Under the pieces are notes generated by a model. It saw only the letters and a program-made list of their open reading frames with translations, did not search any database and had not been told where the DNA came from. 64,000 bases of DNA from Azorinus chamasolen (Eukaryota > Mollusca > Bivalvia > Cardiida > Solecurtidae). The translations under genes and the position numbers were made by a program. Where the stretch lies: assembly GCA_963576725.1 (NCBI GenBank), contig OY755240.1, forward strand, positions 37,226,629-37,290,628, written 5' to 3'. Shown here in pieces: positions 36,255-47,075 of this stretch (positions within the stretch are counted from its first letter, which is position 1; each line of letters starts with the position of its first letter).

Positions 36255-36418
36255 CTTGTCATGCTGCGAGCACATCCCTTTTCGTTTCCTTGGAATATTT
36301 ATTTCAATTTTGGCTCGTACGAGAGTCATGTTTGGAGTGATGAGACAAACATGTGCAAGGCCCTCCTGCATAACAACTGCAGCCAGATCTGCATGCTGAG
36401 AAGGATCACAGGCCACTT
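36255..36418 (-). CDS. pelo: pelota coding exon, about residues 126-180
   Basis: The acceptor is ...aatttgtcttttcag and the donor AAG|GTACAG. Two leading bases complete G|AA (Glu). Then 54 codons run from VACDPSQHADLAAVVMQEGL through AHVCLIT and RAKIEINIPRKRKG to CSQHDK. This spans the end of the N-terminal domain and the start of the central domain. The basic PRKRKG stretch is conserved in eukaryotic pelota and resembles a nuclear-localisation motif. The donor departs from GTAAGT and is followed almost at once by a CA repeat and a 34-bp minisatellite. The upstream intron is 16.6 kb and the downstream intron 31.3 kb. Confidence 0.97.
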
Positions 36419-36956
36419 CTGAAAAGACAAATTCTTGCACTGTTTGAACACATATTTGAACAACAAAGAAGAACACCTTTCTTGTGAAAATTCAACTGTG
36501 AAGTATTCATAATTCTATAACATACACATAATACAGAAATACTTTCATCCATAACAATAATACCAAAACACTTTCATCAATAACTTATGGACTTGGTCAG
36601 TCAACTGATAAAAAAGCTAATCAAACACCTCTGGTTTTGGAGAAACCATGCAGACAAAAGTTTCCATGTAAAAATTTCATGACAATTATTTACCATGCAG
36701 TCTTACCTTTTGCCATGGCAGTAAGTTTCTTTACTTTATATTCTTAATACAATAATTAAAGTATATTCATAATAAGCAATCTTGCATGAATTTTCATGAA
36801 GTTAATTTGTTTGTGTTGATTTACGTCCGTTTCTGCTCACTATGGGCTAATTGGACGCCCCAAAGAGAGGGGAGAGGTAAAGTATTAAGTGGATTTACAA
36901 CATGATTATAAGTCAGTCATAAGACTAATGAGGACATACAGTAAACTTAACCCATT
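36419..36956. other. intronic DNA with a small repeat fragment
   Basis: 36610-36690 (GGTTTTGGAGAAACCATGCAGAC, TTCCATGTAAAAATTTC) matches the units at 49812-50280. Nothing else is recognised. Confidence 0.5.
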
Positions 36957-37165
36957 GTGTCATAGGCTATTTTTAGATCCAACCACTTTGAATAAATCTA
37001 CCAAAAAGGAGCGTTAACTAGCGAAAAGGACAATTTTAGAATTATGTAGTTTGAAATCATTGTGATAAATAGAGCATTTGCTCCTATGGGAGCAAATGCT
37101 CTATTTATCACAATGGTTTCAACAGATTACTTTTGCCTAGGCGTCAATATGAGGGAATGGGTTAA
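36957..37165 (+). mobile_element. TTAA-type MITE with 68-bp hairpin
   Basis: TTAACCCATTG at the left and GGAATGGGTTAA at the right. The centre (37053-37120) has 32-base arms around TATG with one mismatch. Homologous to 16226-16468 and the reversed copy at 13465. Confidence 0.82.
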
Positions 37166-37629
37166 CTTATAACTTACATGTATATCATATCAAATTAGTC
37201 CTTAAAGTGAACAAATGTTCAGGTACCAAAGCCATCACTTCAATATTTTACATTGAATAATATGGCTTTAGCATATTTTGGTTGTTATAAATTAATAGAT
37301 ATCCTTTGCACACATATAACTTAATAAAACATGCAAACTTTTTTAGTCCTCAAATACTGTGATTGCCCGTAGGGTTATTAAACTGCTTCATTTTTTTGTT
37401 CCCTCAAAACCTGACCCCATTTCAGCCTAGGTTTGAAATATCAGTTTCATACATGTATATTTTAATATCTATAGTTGAAGGATTTGTAATAGGTTGTGAT
37501 CATTTCAATGTTGTTTTCTTTCTATTAGAAATACATTATTTTTAAAATGTCGGCATTCTACCTCTGCCATATATTGATATCTAATCTGTAAAATCAATAC
37601 ATGGTTAAGCTGAGAACTGTATCACATAA
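37166..37629. other. intronic DNA, nothing recognised
   Basis: AT-rich, with no repeat or gene seen. Confidence 0.6.
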
Positions 37630-38378
37630 ACAAGGAGGCCAGAATGGCCCTGACATCGCTCACCAGACAATCAGAGGAGAAGATTTTCAAAGTTTTCACT
37701 ACATGTATATGTTTCTATTGAAAACTGAACACCAAAGGGGTGGTGCCAATTTTGACCCCAGGGAAACAATTTATATAACTTTTGTAGAGGACCTGAACAT
37801 GATGCTATGTGCCAAATATGAAATCTGAGAACATTCCACCTTCAGGAGAAGATTTTCAAAGTTTTCACTATATGTTTCTATTGAAAACTGACCAACCCTG
37901 GGGCGGGCCAATTTTGACTCCAGGGGCATAATTTATATAACTTTTGTAGAGAACAGCAAAATGGTGCTATGTGCCAAATATTTCAAGAGAACCCTGTAGA
38001 TATAGAGAAGATTTTCAAAGTTTTCACTTTATTATTTCTAACAGATGACAGAAACTAAGTGTTAAAACCCTATCTGTGACTGCTGAGCATGACTTGACTG
38101 AATTTAGCACAAAGTTTGGATTCTGATCTGACACATATGTAACTTCACATATGTGGTTTGTACAAGAGAGTTAATTGTAAGATTGATATGTATTAAAAAC
38201 AGTGTGAACAAACTGTGAGCAGACAACAATTCTGAAGCTGATAACATCGCAGTACTGAAAGAATGGGTAATGCATAGAATATTTGAACTTGTATTAAGCT
38301 AACTTCACAACAGATACACTGACACTGATAGGTTCTATATTTATAGCTGGCAGCTTAATGCAAGGCATAGGTATGAAA

Positions 38379-40386
38379 ACAAGAAACCGCCAATGTCGGT
38401 ATGGCCGGATTGCCGATTAAAGTGATATAGATGAGCAGTCAATCATTATACATTTCTGCATCAGCAGATGCTGAAGGCATAATAAATAGTTAAACATATT
38501 CCAATTGCATGTAATGAGGTCCTGATTATGACTCCACATGTTAAAAAGGTCAACCTAGAAATTCATTGAAGCGTAAAAAAACAAGAGATGTTTGTAAAAC
38601 ATGTATACCCCCCGACCTTTGATCTAGTGACCTCAACTATAGAGGTCATCTAGTGGTCATGACTAATCACCACAGCAACTTTGACGATCCTAAGCTAAAC
38701 CACTAATCATTTTTCGATCTGAAAACATTTCACAAGTTAAGGTCATGGTGACCTTGACCTTTGACCTAGTGACCTCAACAACTATAGGGGTCATCTAGTG
38801 GTCACGACCAACCACCACAGCAAGTTTGAAGATCCCCATCCAAACCATTGAGCAGTTATATTTTGGATATTTTGGAAACCATTTCATCAGTTAAGGTCAT
38901 GGTGACCTTAATCTTTGACCTAGTGACCTCAAAAACAATAGGGGTCATCTAGTTGTCATGACCAACCACCACAGCAAGTTTGAAGATCCTAAGCCATACC
39001 CTTGAGCAGTTATTGTAGAAAACCATTTCACCAGTAAATGTCATGGTGACCTTGACCTTTGACATACGGACCTAAAATACATAAGGGTCATCTAGTGGTC
39101 ATGACCAACCACCACAGCAAGTTTGAAGATCCTAAGCCAAACCCTTGAGCAGTTATCGATTGGAAACCATTTCACCAGTTAGGGTCAAGGTGACCTTGAC
39201 CTTTGACCTAGTGACCTCAAAAACAAGAGGGCTCATCTAGTTGTCATGACCAACCGCCACGGCAAATTTGAAGATCCTAAGCCAAACCCTTGAGCAGTTA
39301 TTGATCAGAAACCATTTTACCAGTTAAGGTCATGGTGACCTTGACCTTTGACCTAGTGACCCCAAAAACAATAGGAATCATCCAGTGGTCATGACCAACT
39401 ACCACAGCAAGTTTGAAGATTCTAAGCCAAACCCATGAGCAGTTATTGAACAGAAACCATTTCACCAGTTAAGGTCATGGTGACCTTGACCTTTGACCCA
39501 GTGACCTCAAAAACATTAGATGTCATCTAGTGATCATGACCAACCACCACAGCAAGTTTGAAGATCCTAAGCCGAACTCTTGAGCAGTTATTGATCGGAA
39601 ACCATTTCACCAGCTAAGGTCATGGTGACCTTGACCTTTGACCTAGTGACCTCAAAAACAAGCGGGCTCATATAGTTTTCATGACCAACCACCACAGCAA
39701 ATTTGAAGATCCTAAGCCAAACCCTTGAGCAGTTATTGATCAGAAACCATTTTACTTGTTAAGGTCATGGTACCTCAAAAACAATAGAAGTCATCCAGTG
39801 GTCATGACCAACTACCACAGCAAGTTTAAAGATTCTAAGCCAAACCCATGAGCAGTTATTGATCGGAAACCATTTAACCAGTTAAGGTCATGGTGACCTT
39901 GACCTTTGACCTAGTGTCCTCATAAACTATAGGGGTCATCTAGTGGTCATGATGAACCACCACAGCAAGTTTGAAGATCCCAAGCCAAACCCTTGAGCAG
40001 TTATTGATCGGAAACTATTTCACCAGTTAAGGTCTTTGTGACCTTGACCTTTGACCTAGTGACCTCAAAAACAATAGGGGTCATCTAGTTGTCATGACCA
40101 ATCACCACAGCAAGTTTGAAGATTCTAGGCCAAGTCATTTATTAGTTATCGATCGGAAACTCTCTAAGTTATTGAAGCGTAAAAACTAGGTCACAAAGGG
40201 TTCATAATACCCTACTAACCTATGACATGTAATGTGACCCTCATTCTGAACACACATGCCAAGTTTGGTTACTGTAGGTATTATACTTTGGCTATAACTA
40301 ACACAAACAAAAAGGTCAACCGGACGGACTGGCCGGACGGACGGCATTCGCCAATCTATAAGCCTGGATTGCGAGCAATCCGGCCA
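38379..40386 (+). mobile_element. HINE-like family 4 element, interrupted by a tandem array
   Basis: The head is ACAAGAAACCGCCAATGTCG, then GGCCGGATTGC. The tail is a hairpin GGATTGCGAGCAATCCGGCC followed by A5, after a GGACGGACTGGCCGGACGGACGG-like tract. The subterminal motif and the tail are inverted complements, as in family 1, although the sequences are unrelated. Its own body is short (about 400 bp) once the nested array is removed. Confidence 0.7.
38580..40170 (+). mobile_element. family 2 tandem-array element nested in family 4
   Basis: The head ACAAGAGATGTTTGTAAAAC (hairpin ATGTTT/AAACAT) with ATACCCCCC is followed by about eleven ~145-bp units (GACCTTTGACCTAGTGACCT, GACCAACCACCACAGCAAGT, GAGCAGTTAT). 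The block is flanked by a perfect 15-bp direct repeat, ATTGAAGCGTAAAAA, at 38565-38579 and 40171-40185. Confidence 0.75.
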
Positions 40387-41177
40387 AAAAGCTTTAAGAG
40401 CTTTCTGCAGTTTGAGAACTATCCAAATAGTTTTCTCAATCTAAAATGAGTGTGTGTTATTTGTCTAAACATAATTTCTACTCTACTGACCAGGCTAAGG
40501 GTGATTACATAAACACTCACACTGGCTAGTCTCAGTCTGATTTCAGGGGGAACCTTTAAACTGTAGTTTCTGATGTGAAGAAGTCTATATACACAGGGCA
40601 GGGCCAATTTTAACCTCAGAACTATGATATTAACAAAACGCATAAAAGTATGATATTAAAGTAAATCCATACAGCAAATATCTAAACTCTGGGACATGTA
40701 GTTTTTGACGAGAAGGGTTTCTAAGTTTTTCCTATGCATAACTTGTGATCCCATGGGCTGTTTAAGCAGTCAGCTACAAAAAACTGGCCATCCCTGGGGC
40801 GGGACAAATTTTGACCCTAGGGGCATAATTAATATAACTTTTGTAGAAGACCTGAAGTTGAAGCTATGTGCCAAATATGAAAGCTGAGAACCTTCTAGTT
40901 TCAGAGAAGAAGAATTTTAAAGTTTTCACTATATGTTTCTATTGAAAACTGAACACCCCTTGGACGGGGCCAATTTTGACCACTGGGGCATAATTTATAT
41001 AACTTTTGTAGATGACCTACAGATGATGCTATGTACCAAAGATGAAAGCTGAGAACCTTGTGGTCAGAGGAGAAGATTTTTAAAGGTTGTAATTGTTGAC
41101 GCCCGACAACGGACGACAGACATCAGGCGATCACAAAAGCTCACCCTGAGCACAACAGTGCTCTGGTGAGCCAAAAA

Positions 41178-41549
41178 ACTAGAATTGTTTTTGGTACAAA
41201 AACCAAGTGTTGGGTTTTACAGCACTGCAACACTGAATAGGTTATATAGCGCCAATGAATGATGAGATGACATGATGATGAGGTATAATTTCAGGAAGAT
41301 GATTTTGGCTAATCTCATCGGCAAAGCAGCACATGGGATCAAAACAACCAACCTGCCTTCCTTTTAGTTCTTGGCAGAGGGGATAATCACTGTCAAATAA
41401 ACAAAAATATCCCCTGTGACAAATAAGCCCCAGAACCACGGCAAGGTAGGAAGGTATCTGGGGACAAAAACTGATGTCTCCCCCACCCCAAAACACCTAG
41501 CCCCCGCGCACAAAAAACTTTCAATGTATAAATTTAAATTTTCAAAGAA
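41178..41549. other. intronic DNA, no gene accepted
   Basis: An 84-codon minus-strand open frame at 41242-41496 resembles no known family and has no convincing exon borders. Confidence 0.5.
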
Positions 41550-43164
41550 ACAAGATGTGTTTGTGAAACACTATCCTCAATATGATATTTGATGATCTTG
41601 ACATGTCACTCCTCAAACTGTGCAGCTTCATGGGGTACACATGTATACCAAATATCAAGTCTGTATCTCTAATGGTTCAAAAGTTATGGCCAATGTTAAA
41701 AGTTGGTGACCTTTGACCATGAAGGATGACCTTGACCTTGACATGTCACCCTCAAACTGTGCGGCTTCATGAGATACACATGCATACCAGTATCAAGGCT
41801 GTAAAACTACTGGTTCAAACGTTATGGCCAATGTTAATGACCTTTGACCTTCAAAGATGACCTTGACCTTGATATGTCACCCCTCAAACTGTGCAGCCAA
41901 ATGAGAAACACATGTATACAAACTATCAAGTCTGTATCTCTACTGGTTCAAAAGTTATGGCCAATGTTAAAGTCGGTGACCTTTGACCCTGAAAGATGAC
42001 CTTCACCTTGACATGTCACCCCCAAACTGTGCAGCTTCATGAGATACACATGCATACCAAATGTCAAGTATGTATCTACAGGTTCAAAAGTTATGGCCAA
42101 TGTTAAAGTTGGTGACCTTTGACCCTAAATGATGACCTTTACCTTGACATGTTGCCCCTCAAAATGTGCAGCTTCATCAGATACACATGTATACCAAATA
42201 TCAAGACTCTATCTCTATTGGTTCAAAAGTTATGGCCAATTTGAAGTTGGTGACCTTTGACCCTGAAGGATGACCTTGACATGTCACCCCTCAAACTGTG
42301 CAGCTTCATGAGATACACAAGTATACCAAATATCAAGTCTCTATCTGTACTGGTTCAAAAGTTATGGCCAATGTTAAAGTCGGTGATTTGACCCATATGT
42401 TTGACCTCTGACCTTTAAGGGTGACCTTGACCTTTACATGTCACACCTCAAAATGTGCGGCTTTATGAGATACATATTCATGCCAAATATCAAGTTTCTA
42501 TCTGTACTGGCTCAAAAGTTATGACCAATGTTAAAGTTACAGACAAACAGACAATTTGACCTTTGACCCTGAAGAATGACCTTGACATGTCATCCCTCAA
42601 AATGTGCAGCTTCATGAGATACACAAGCGTGCCAAATATCAAGTCTCTATCTCTGCTGGTCCAAAAGTTATGGCCAATGTTAAAGTCAGTGATTTGACCC
42701 ATATATTTGACCTCTGACCTTGAAGGATGACCTTGACCTTGACATGTCACCCCTAAAAATGTGTGGCTTTATGAGATACATATGCATGCCAAATATCAAG
42801 TCACTAGCTGTACTGGCTCAAAAGTTATGACCAATGTTAAAGTTACAGACAAAGAAACAGACAATTTGACCTTTGACCCTGAAGGATGACCTTGACCTTG
42901 ACATTTTACCCCTCAAAATGTACAGCTTCATGAGATACACAAGCATGCCAAATATCAAGTCTCTATCTTTACTGGTCAAAAAGTTATGGCCAATGTTAAA
43001 GTCGGTGATTTGACCCATATATTTGACCTCTGACCTTGAAGGATGACCTTGACCTTGACATGTCACCCCTCAAAATGTGCGGCTTTATGAGATACATATG
43101 CATGCCAAATATCAAGTCTCTATCTGTACTGACTCAAAAATTATGACTACAGCCAAAAAAAAAG

Positions 43165-44776
43165 ACAAGAGGGCCAGAATGGCCCTGACATCGCTCACCA
43201 GACAATAAGAGGAGAAGATTTTCAAAGTTTTCACTATATGTTTCTATTGAAAACTTAACACCCCAGGGGCGGTGCCAATTTTGACCCCAGGGACACAATT
43301 TATATAACTTTTGTAGAGGACCTGAACATGATGCTAAAAGAATGTAGTGAAAGAATGGATAGAGCATTAGACCACTGGATCTTGTATTCTCTGGATGCTA
43401 GAGGCGGATTCTCCCACCACTAATGACCTATGCAAACAGTTTGGATCCAGATCAGGCCCCACATAATGTGGGGCCTGATCTGATATCCAAATTGTTTGTA
43501 AATGAGACTGAACTTCTGTGTGTAGTGGGATTCTCCCGCCACTAATGACCTATGCAAACAGTTTGGATCCAGATCAGGGCCAACATAATGTGGTGCCTGA
43601 TCTGATATCCAAACTGATTGTCAATGAGACTGAACTTCTGAAAAACTTAGAAAGAAAGTGTGTAGTGGGATTCTCCCACCACTAATGACCTATGCAAACA
43701 GTTTGGATCCAGATCAGGGCCAACATAATGTGGTGCCTGATCTGATATCCGAACTGTTTGTCAATGAGACTGAACTTCTGAAAAACTCAGAAAGAAAGTG
43801 TGTAGTTAGGATAACTTGTGAATATGCTGCAGACAACAATTTAGCAGATGACAAAATTACCCAGCATGCAAAGAGTTAAGCTGAAATTCACACCAGATAT
43901 GCTCTATATTGATAGCTTGTAGCTTAATGCAGGGCATAGGTATGAAAAAAAGCTTTAAGAGTATTCTGCATTTTGAGAATTATCCACAGTTTTCTCAATC
44001 TTAAATGAGTGTGTGTTATTTGTCTAAACACAATTTCTACTCTACCGATCAGGCTAAGGGTGATTATATAAGAAGTCCCACTGACTGGTCTCAGCTAAGA
44101 ATGATATTAAGGAGAAACCTTTAGAATGTAATTTCTGGTGTAAAGAAGTATATACACACAGGGCAGTGCCAATTTTAACCCCAGAACTATGATACTTATA
44201 AAACTCATAAAGTTATGCTAAGTAAATCTATACACCAAATATCGAAGCTCTGGGACATGTAGTTTCTGACAAGAATATTTTTAAAGTTTTTCCTATGCAT
44301 AACTGGTGATCCCATAGGCTGTTTACGCAGTCAGCTATTAAAAACTGGAAATCCCTGGGGTGGGACCAATTTTGACCCTAGGGGCATAATTTATATAACT
44401 TTTGTAGAAGTCCTGAAGTTGAAGCTATGTGCCAAATATGAAAGCTGAGGACCTTCTAGTTTTAGAGGAGATGATGTTCAAAGTTTTCACTATATGTTTC
44501 TATTGAAAACTGAAAACCCCTGGGGCAGGGCCAATTTTGACCCCAGGGGTATAATTTATATAACTTTTGTAGAGGACCTACATATGATGCTATGTGCCAA
44601 AGATGAAAGCTGAGACCCCTGTAGATTCAGAGGAGAAGAACTTTAAAGGTTCAAATTGTTGACGACGAACGACGCACGACGCACGACACAGGACGCACGA
44701 CGCACGACGACGGACGACGGACATCAGGCGATCACAAAAGCTCACCCTGAGCACTTTGTGCTCTGGTGAGCTAATA
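43165..44776 (+). mobile_element. family 1 cargo-type element, uninterrupted
   Basis: The head ACAAGAGGGCCAGAATGGCC with GCTCACCAG and the tail GAGCACTTTGTGCTCTGGTGAGCTAATAA. Cargo includes three copies of a hairpin block (GGATTCTCCCACCACTAATG... at about 43406, 43528 and 43667) and the AAGCTTTAAGAG segment with an unbroken A7 at 43945-43951. It sits inside the family 3 array. Confidence 0.8.
43432..43760. repeat. three dyad hairpins in tandem blocks
   Basis: Members at 43432-43499, 43554-43620 and 43693-43760. The first has CAGATCAGGCCCC/GTGGGGCCTGATCTG, fully paired. The other two carry a mismatch (AGGGCCAAC against GTGGTGCCT). Confidence 0.85.
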
Positions 44777-45010
44777 ATTTGACCTTTGAACCAGAAGGAT
44801 GACCTTCACCTTGACATGTCACCCCTCAAAATGTCCAGCTTCATGAGATACACAAGCATGCCAAATATCAAGTCTCTATCTCTACTGGTCCAAAAGTTAT
44901 GGCCAATGTTAAAGTTGGTGATTTGACCCATATATTTGACCTCTGACCTTGAAGGATGACCTTGACCATGACATGTCACCCTTCAAAATGTGCGGCTTTA
45001 TGAGATACAT

Positions 45011-45436
45011 ATTCAATCAGGAGAAGATTTTCAGTTTTCACTATATTTCTATAGAAAACTGGCCACCCTTTGGGCAGGCCTCATTTGAACCCAGGGAATT
45101 TTAATTATGCAAGGCCATACAAAGTTCTGACTAAAGACGATTAACTGACCTCTCAAATAATCAACTGTTCCTCTGAACAGGTATGTATATCCTAGCATTA
45201 CAAACTGATTTTTTTTGCATCTGAATATTATTATAAATCATTACATAATAATATCATATTCACAAGTTTAACTTAATATTTTCAAGTAATACAATTTGAT
45301 TATTTCATGTTAAAAATTATTTCATGATTTATTTAAAATCTTTAATTTGGCATTCTGGAGTCTTTACACGATTTACCCTTCTTCTGAACTGCAGGGCAGG
45401 TTATAATATTGTCATAATGCCAATCACTATTATTAA
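45011..45436. other. HINE fragment and AT-rich intron
   Basis: 45018-45104 is a family 1 unit fragment. 45100-45182 matches 2695-2790. Nothing is recognised after that. Confidence 0.5.
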
Positions 45437-45659
45437 TTAACCCTTTCCTCATATAAACGTGTTTTCACACATTTGAAAACAGAGTAGACCCAGATCAGAT
45501 GCCTCCTATAGGAGCCATCTGATCAGGGTCTGCTCTGTTTGTTAATGGAATTTGATAGATCTGTTCCTTTAGTTTTTAAAATGGCTACAATGTTCCACCT
45601 ATTATATTTCATTATAAATATTTTGTCGATGAATATTCAGTAGGTTGTGAAAATTGAAA
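45437..45659 (+). mobile_element. TTAA-type MITE, 3' end lost at a HINE insertion
   Basis: Starts TTAACCCTTTCCTCATATAA with hairpin ATCAGATGCCTCCTATAGG...CCATCTGATC. It breaks off after GTAGGTTGTGAAAATTGAAA, where the family 1 head ACAAGAGGGCC begins. Confidence 0.75.
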
Positions 45660-45790
45660 ACAAGAGGGCCAGAATGGCCCTGACATCGCTCACCAGACAA
45701 TCAGGAGAGAAGATTTTCAAAGATTTCACTATATGTTTCTATAGTAAACTAGCCGGCCCTGGGGTGCGGCAAATTTTAATTCAGAAAGAA
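45660..45790 (+). mobile_element. truncated HINE-like family 1 head
   Basis: ACAAGAGGGCCAGAATGGCC with GCTCACCAG and one unit, then unrelated DNA. Confidence 0.75.
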
Positions 45791-45888
45791 TAAATTAATC
45801 TATACTTATGTTCAAAATTTCAGATATTTTCATTACATCTTCATGAGTTCATATTATTATTCATATCTTACCTTAAGATTGATGTACT

Positions 45889-46136
45889 TTTGACCCTTCC
45901 CCTGTTCTATGTTTATTCAAAATTTCAATACCTAGTGAATATTCATGGACAAAATAGTTGTAATGAAATATGGAAAGTGGGACAGTATAGCCATTTTAGA
46001 AAGTAAAGAAATATATTTCAAATTCCATTGACAAACAGATCAGACCCTGATCAGACAGCTGCTATAGGAGCTGTCTGATTTGGTCTGTTCTGTTTACAAA
46101 TGCTTGAAAAGTCATTTATATGAGTGAAAGGCTTAA
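45889..46136 (-). mobile_element. TTAA-type MITE (family TTAACCCTTTCC), reversed
   Basis: Reads in reverse through CCCCTGTTCTATGTTTATT, GTGAATATTCATGGACAAAA and the hairpin GATCAGACAGCTGCTATAGG...CTGTCTGAT, ending GTGAAAGGCTTAA. Confidence 0.75.
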
Positions 46137-46160
46137 GTAAACATATTATAAGTGCATGTA

Positions 46161-47028
46161 CAGTAAAATTACAATGAGTCGACATGCATCGACTCGACAT
46201 TACGGCCTGACTCGACAATCTTTAATGGTCCCGAGAACTTGCCTTCTAATCCCTATGTAAACTATCCACACTGACTCGAAACACGGTGACTCGTTAAACA
46301 CGCTGACACGACATAGGTGCACAGCCCCGATAATTGTAATTACTATAATTGACAACACGCTGACTCGACATCAAAAACTGATCAGCCGACAGAAGATTTT
46401 CGCACCTCTATCGGTGATCACGCCAAAACACAAGCAAACTGTGTTAATGACTGCAATTATTCACACATATGCCGGTGTTGACACTGTTCAATAAATTTTG
46501 ATTGACATGACTATTTTGTATAAAACAGCAGTTTCCATCAATGCTAAACACATGTATCCTGACTATATATCGAAAACATCAGTAAATACTTATTTATTCT
46601 GGATCCATTTTGTTAAAATGAATATGCAGTGCTGTGCATTATGCATACTGTTTAGACCTATATGGCGCACTTATGTATGAACGTTAGGTGTAATGCTGTT
46701 GATATTTGTCATGTTTGTTCGTATGCACTGATTTAATTTTTTTTATAGGTTTGTGTTATTTTTGTTTATATTTTGGTCTCATGTAGAATATGTAAGGAAT
46801 AAAATGAGCAATTGGCTATTTTGTCATTTAATTACCAGACAGTACATCTCACGAAAAAGTAAGTATTATAAACGCCGAAAATCATTTCAATACACAGAAC
46901 ACAGGAACATGTCTACCATCGGAATCGTCTGCAGTCACGATGGATTTTCAATGCGTTGAGTCGACATGCGGGCTGACTCGACATATCGGCGATCTCCCAT
47001 GGTATGTCGACTCATCGCGATTTCACTG
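46161..47028. mobile_element. Tigger/pogo-like element rich in GTCGA words
   Basis: CAGTAAAATTACAATGAGTC at the left and GACTCATCGCGATTTCACTG at the right are inverted repeats continuing with GACAT. TA flanks at 46159-46160 and 47029-47030. ACTCGACAT-type words recur near both ends. Three short open frames resemble no transposase. Confidence 0.82.
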
Positions 47029-47075
47029 TATATTGTACACAAAATAAAAATAATTTAATGCAATTTGCACTATAT

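Larger units (their letters stand above)
37630..41177 (+). mobile_element. family 1 cargo-type element, split by a family 4 insertion
   Basis: The head ACAAGGAGGCCAGAATGGCC with GCTCACCAG and the tail GAGCACAACAGTGCTCTGGTGAGC pair. Its body includes HINE units, the GATAGCTGGCAGCTTAATGC segment and AAGCTTTAAGAGCTTTCTGC onward. Without the insertion at about 38379-40386 it would be near 1.5 kb, the same order as the uninterrupted copy at 43165-44776. Confidence 0.75.
41550..45010 (+). mobile_element. family 3 tandem-array element, interrupted
   Basis: The head ACAAGATGTGTTTGTGAAACAC (hairpin) is at 41550. Units of about 130-150 bp repeat GATGACCTTGACCTTGACAT, GTCACCCCTCAAA.TGTGC and AAAAGTTATGGCCAATGTTA. 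From about 42400 a longer period of roughly 320 bp appears. The array stops at 43160 and resumes at 44777; the gap is filled by the family 1 element at 43165-44776. No 3' hairpin was recognised. Confidence 0.75.

Noticed and set aside
36186..36422. Plus-strand 78-codon frame
   Set aside because: Shadow of the pelota exon at 36255-36418 joined to a TG repeat.
41242..41496. 84-codon minus frame as an extra pelota or other exon
   Set aside because: Pelota already runs continuously from the exon at 36418 to the exon at 4947 and from 53149 to 36418; this frame matches no family and lacks clear splice borders.
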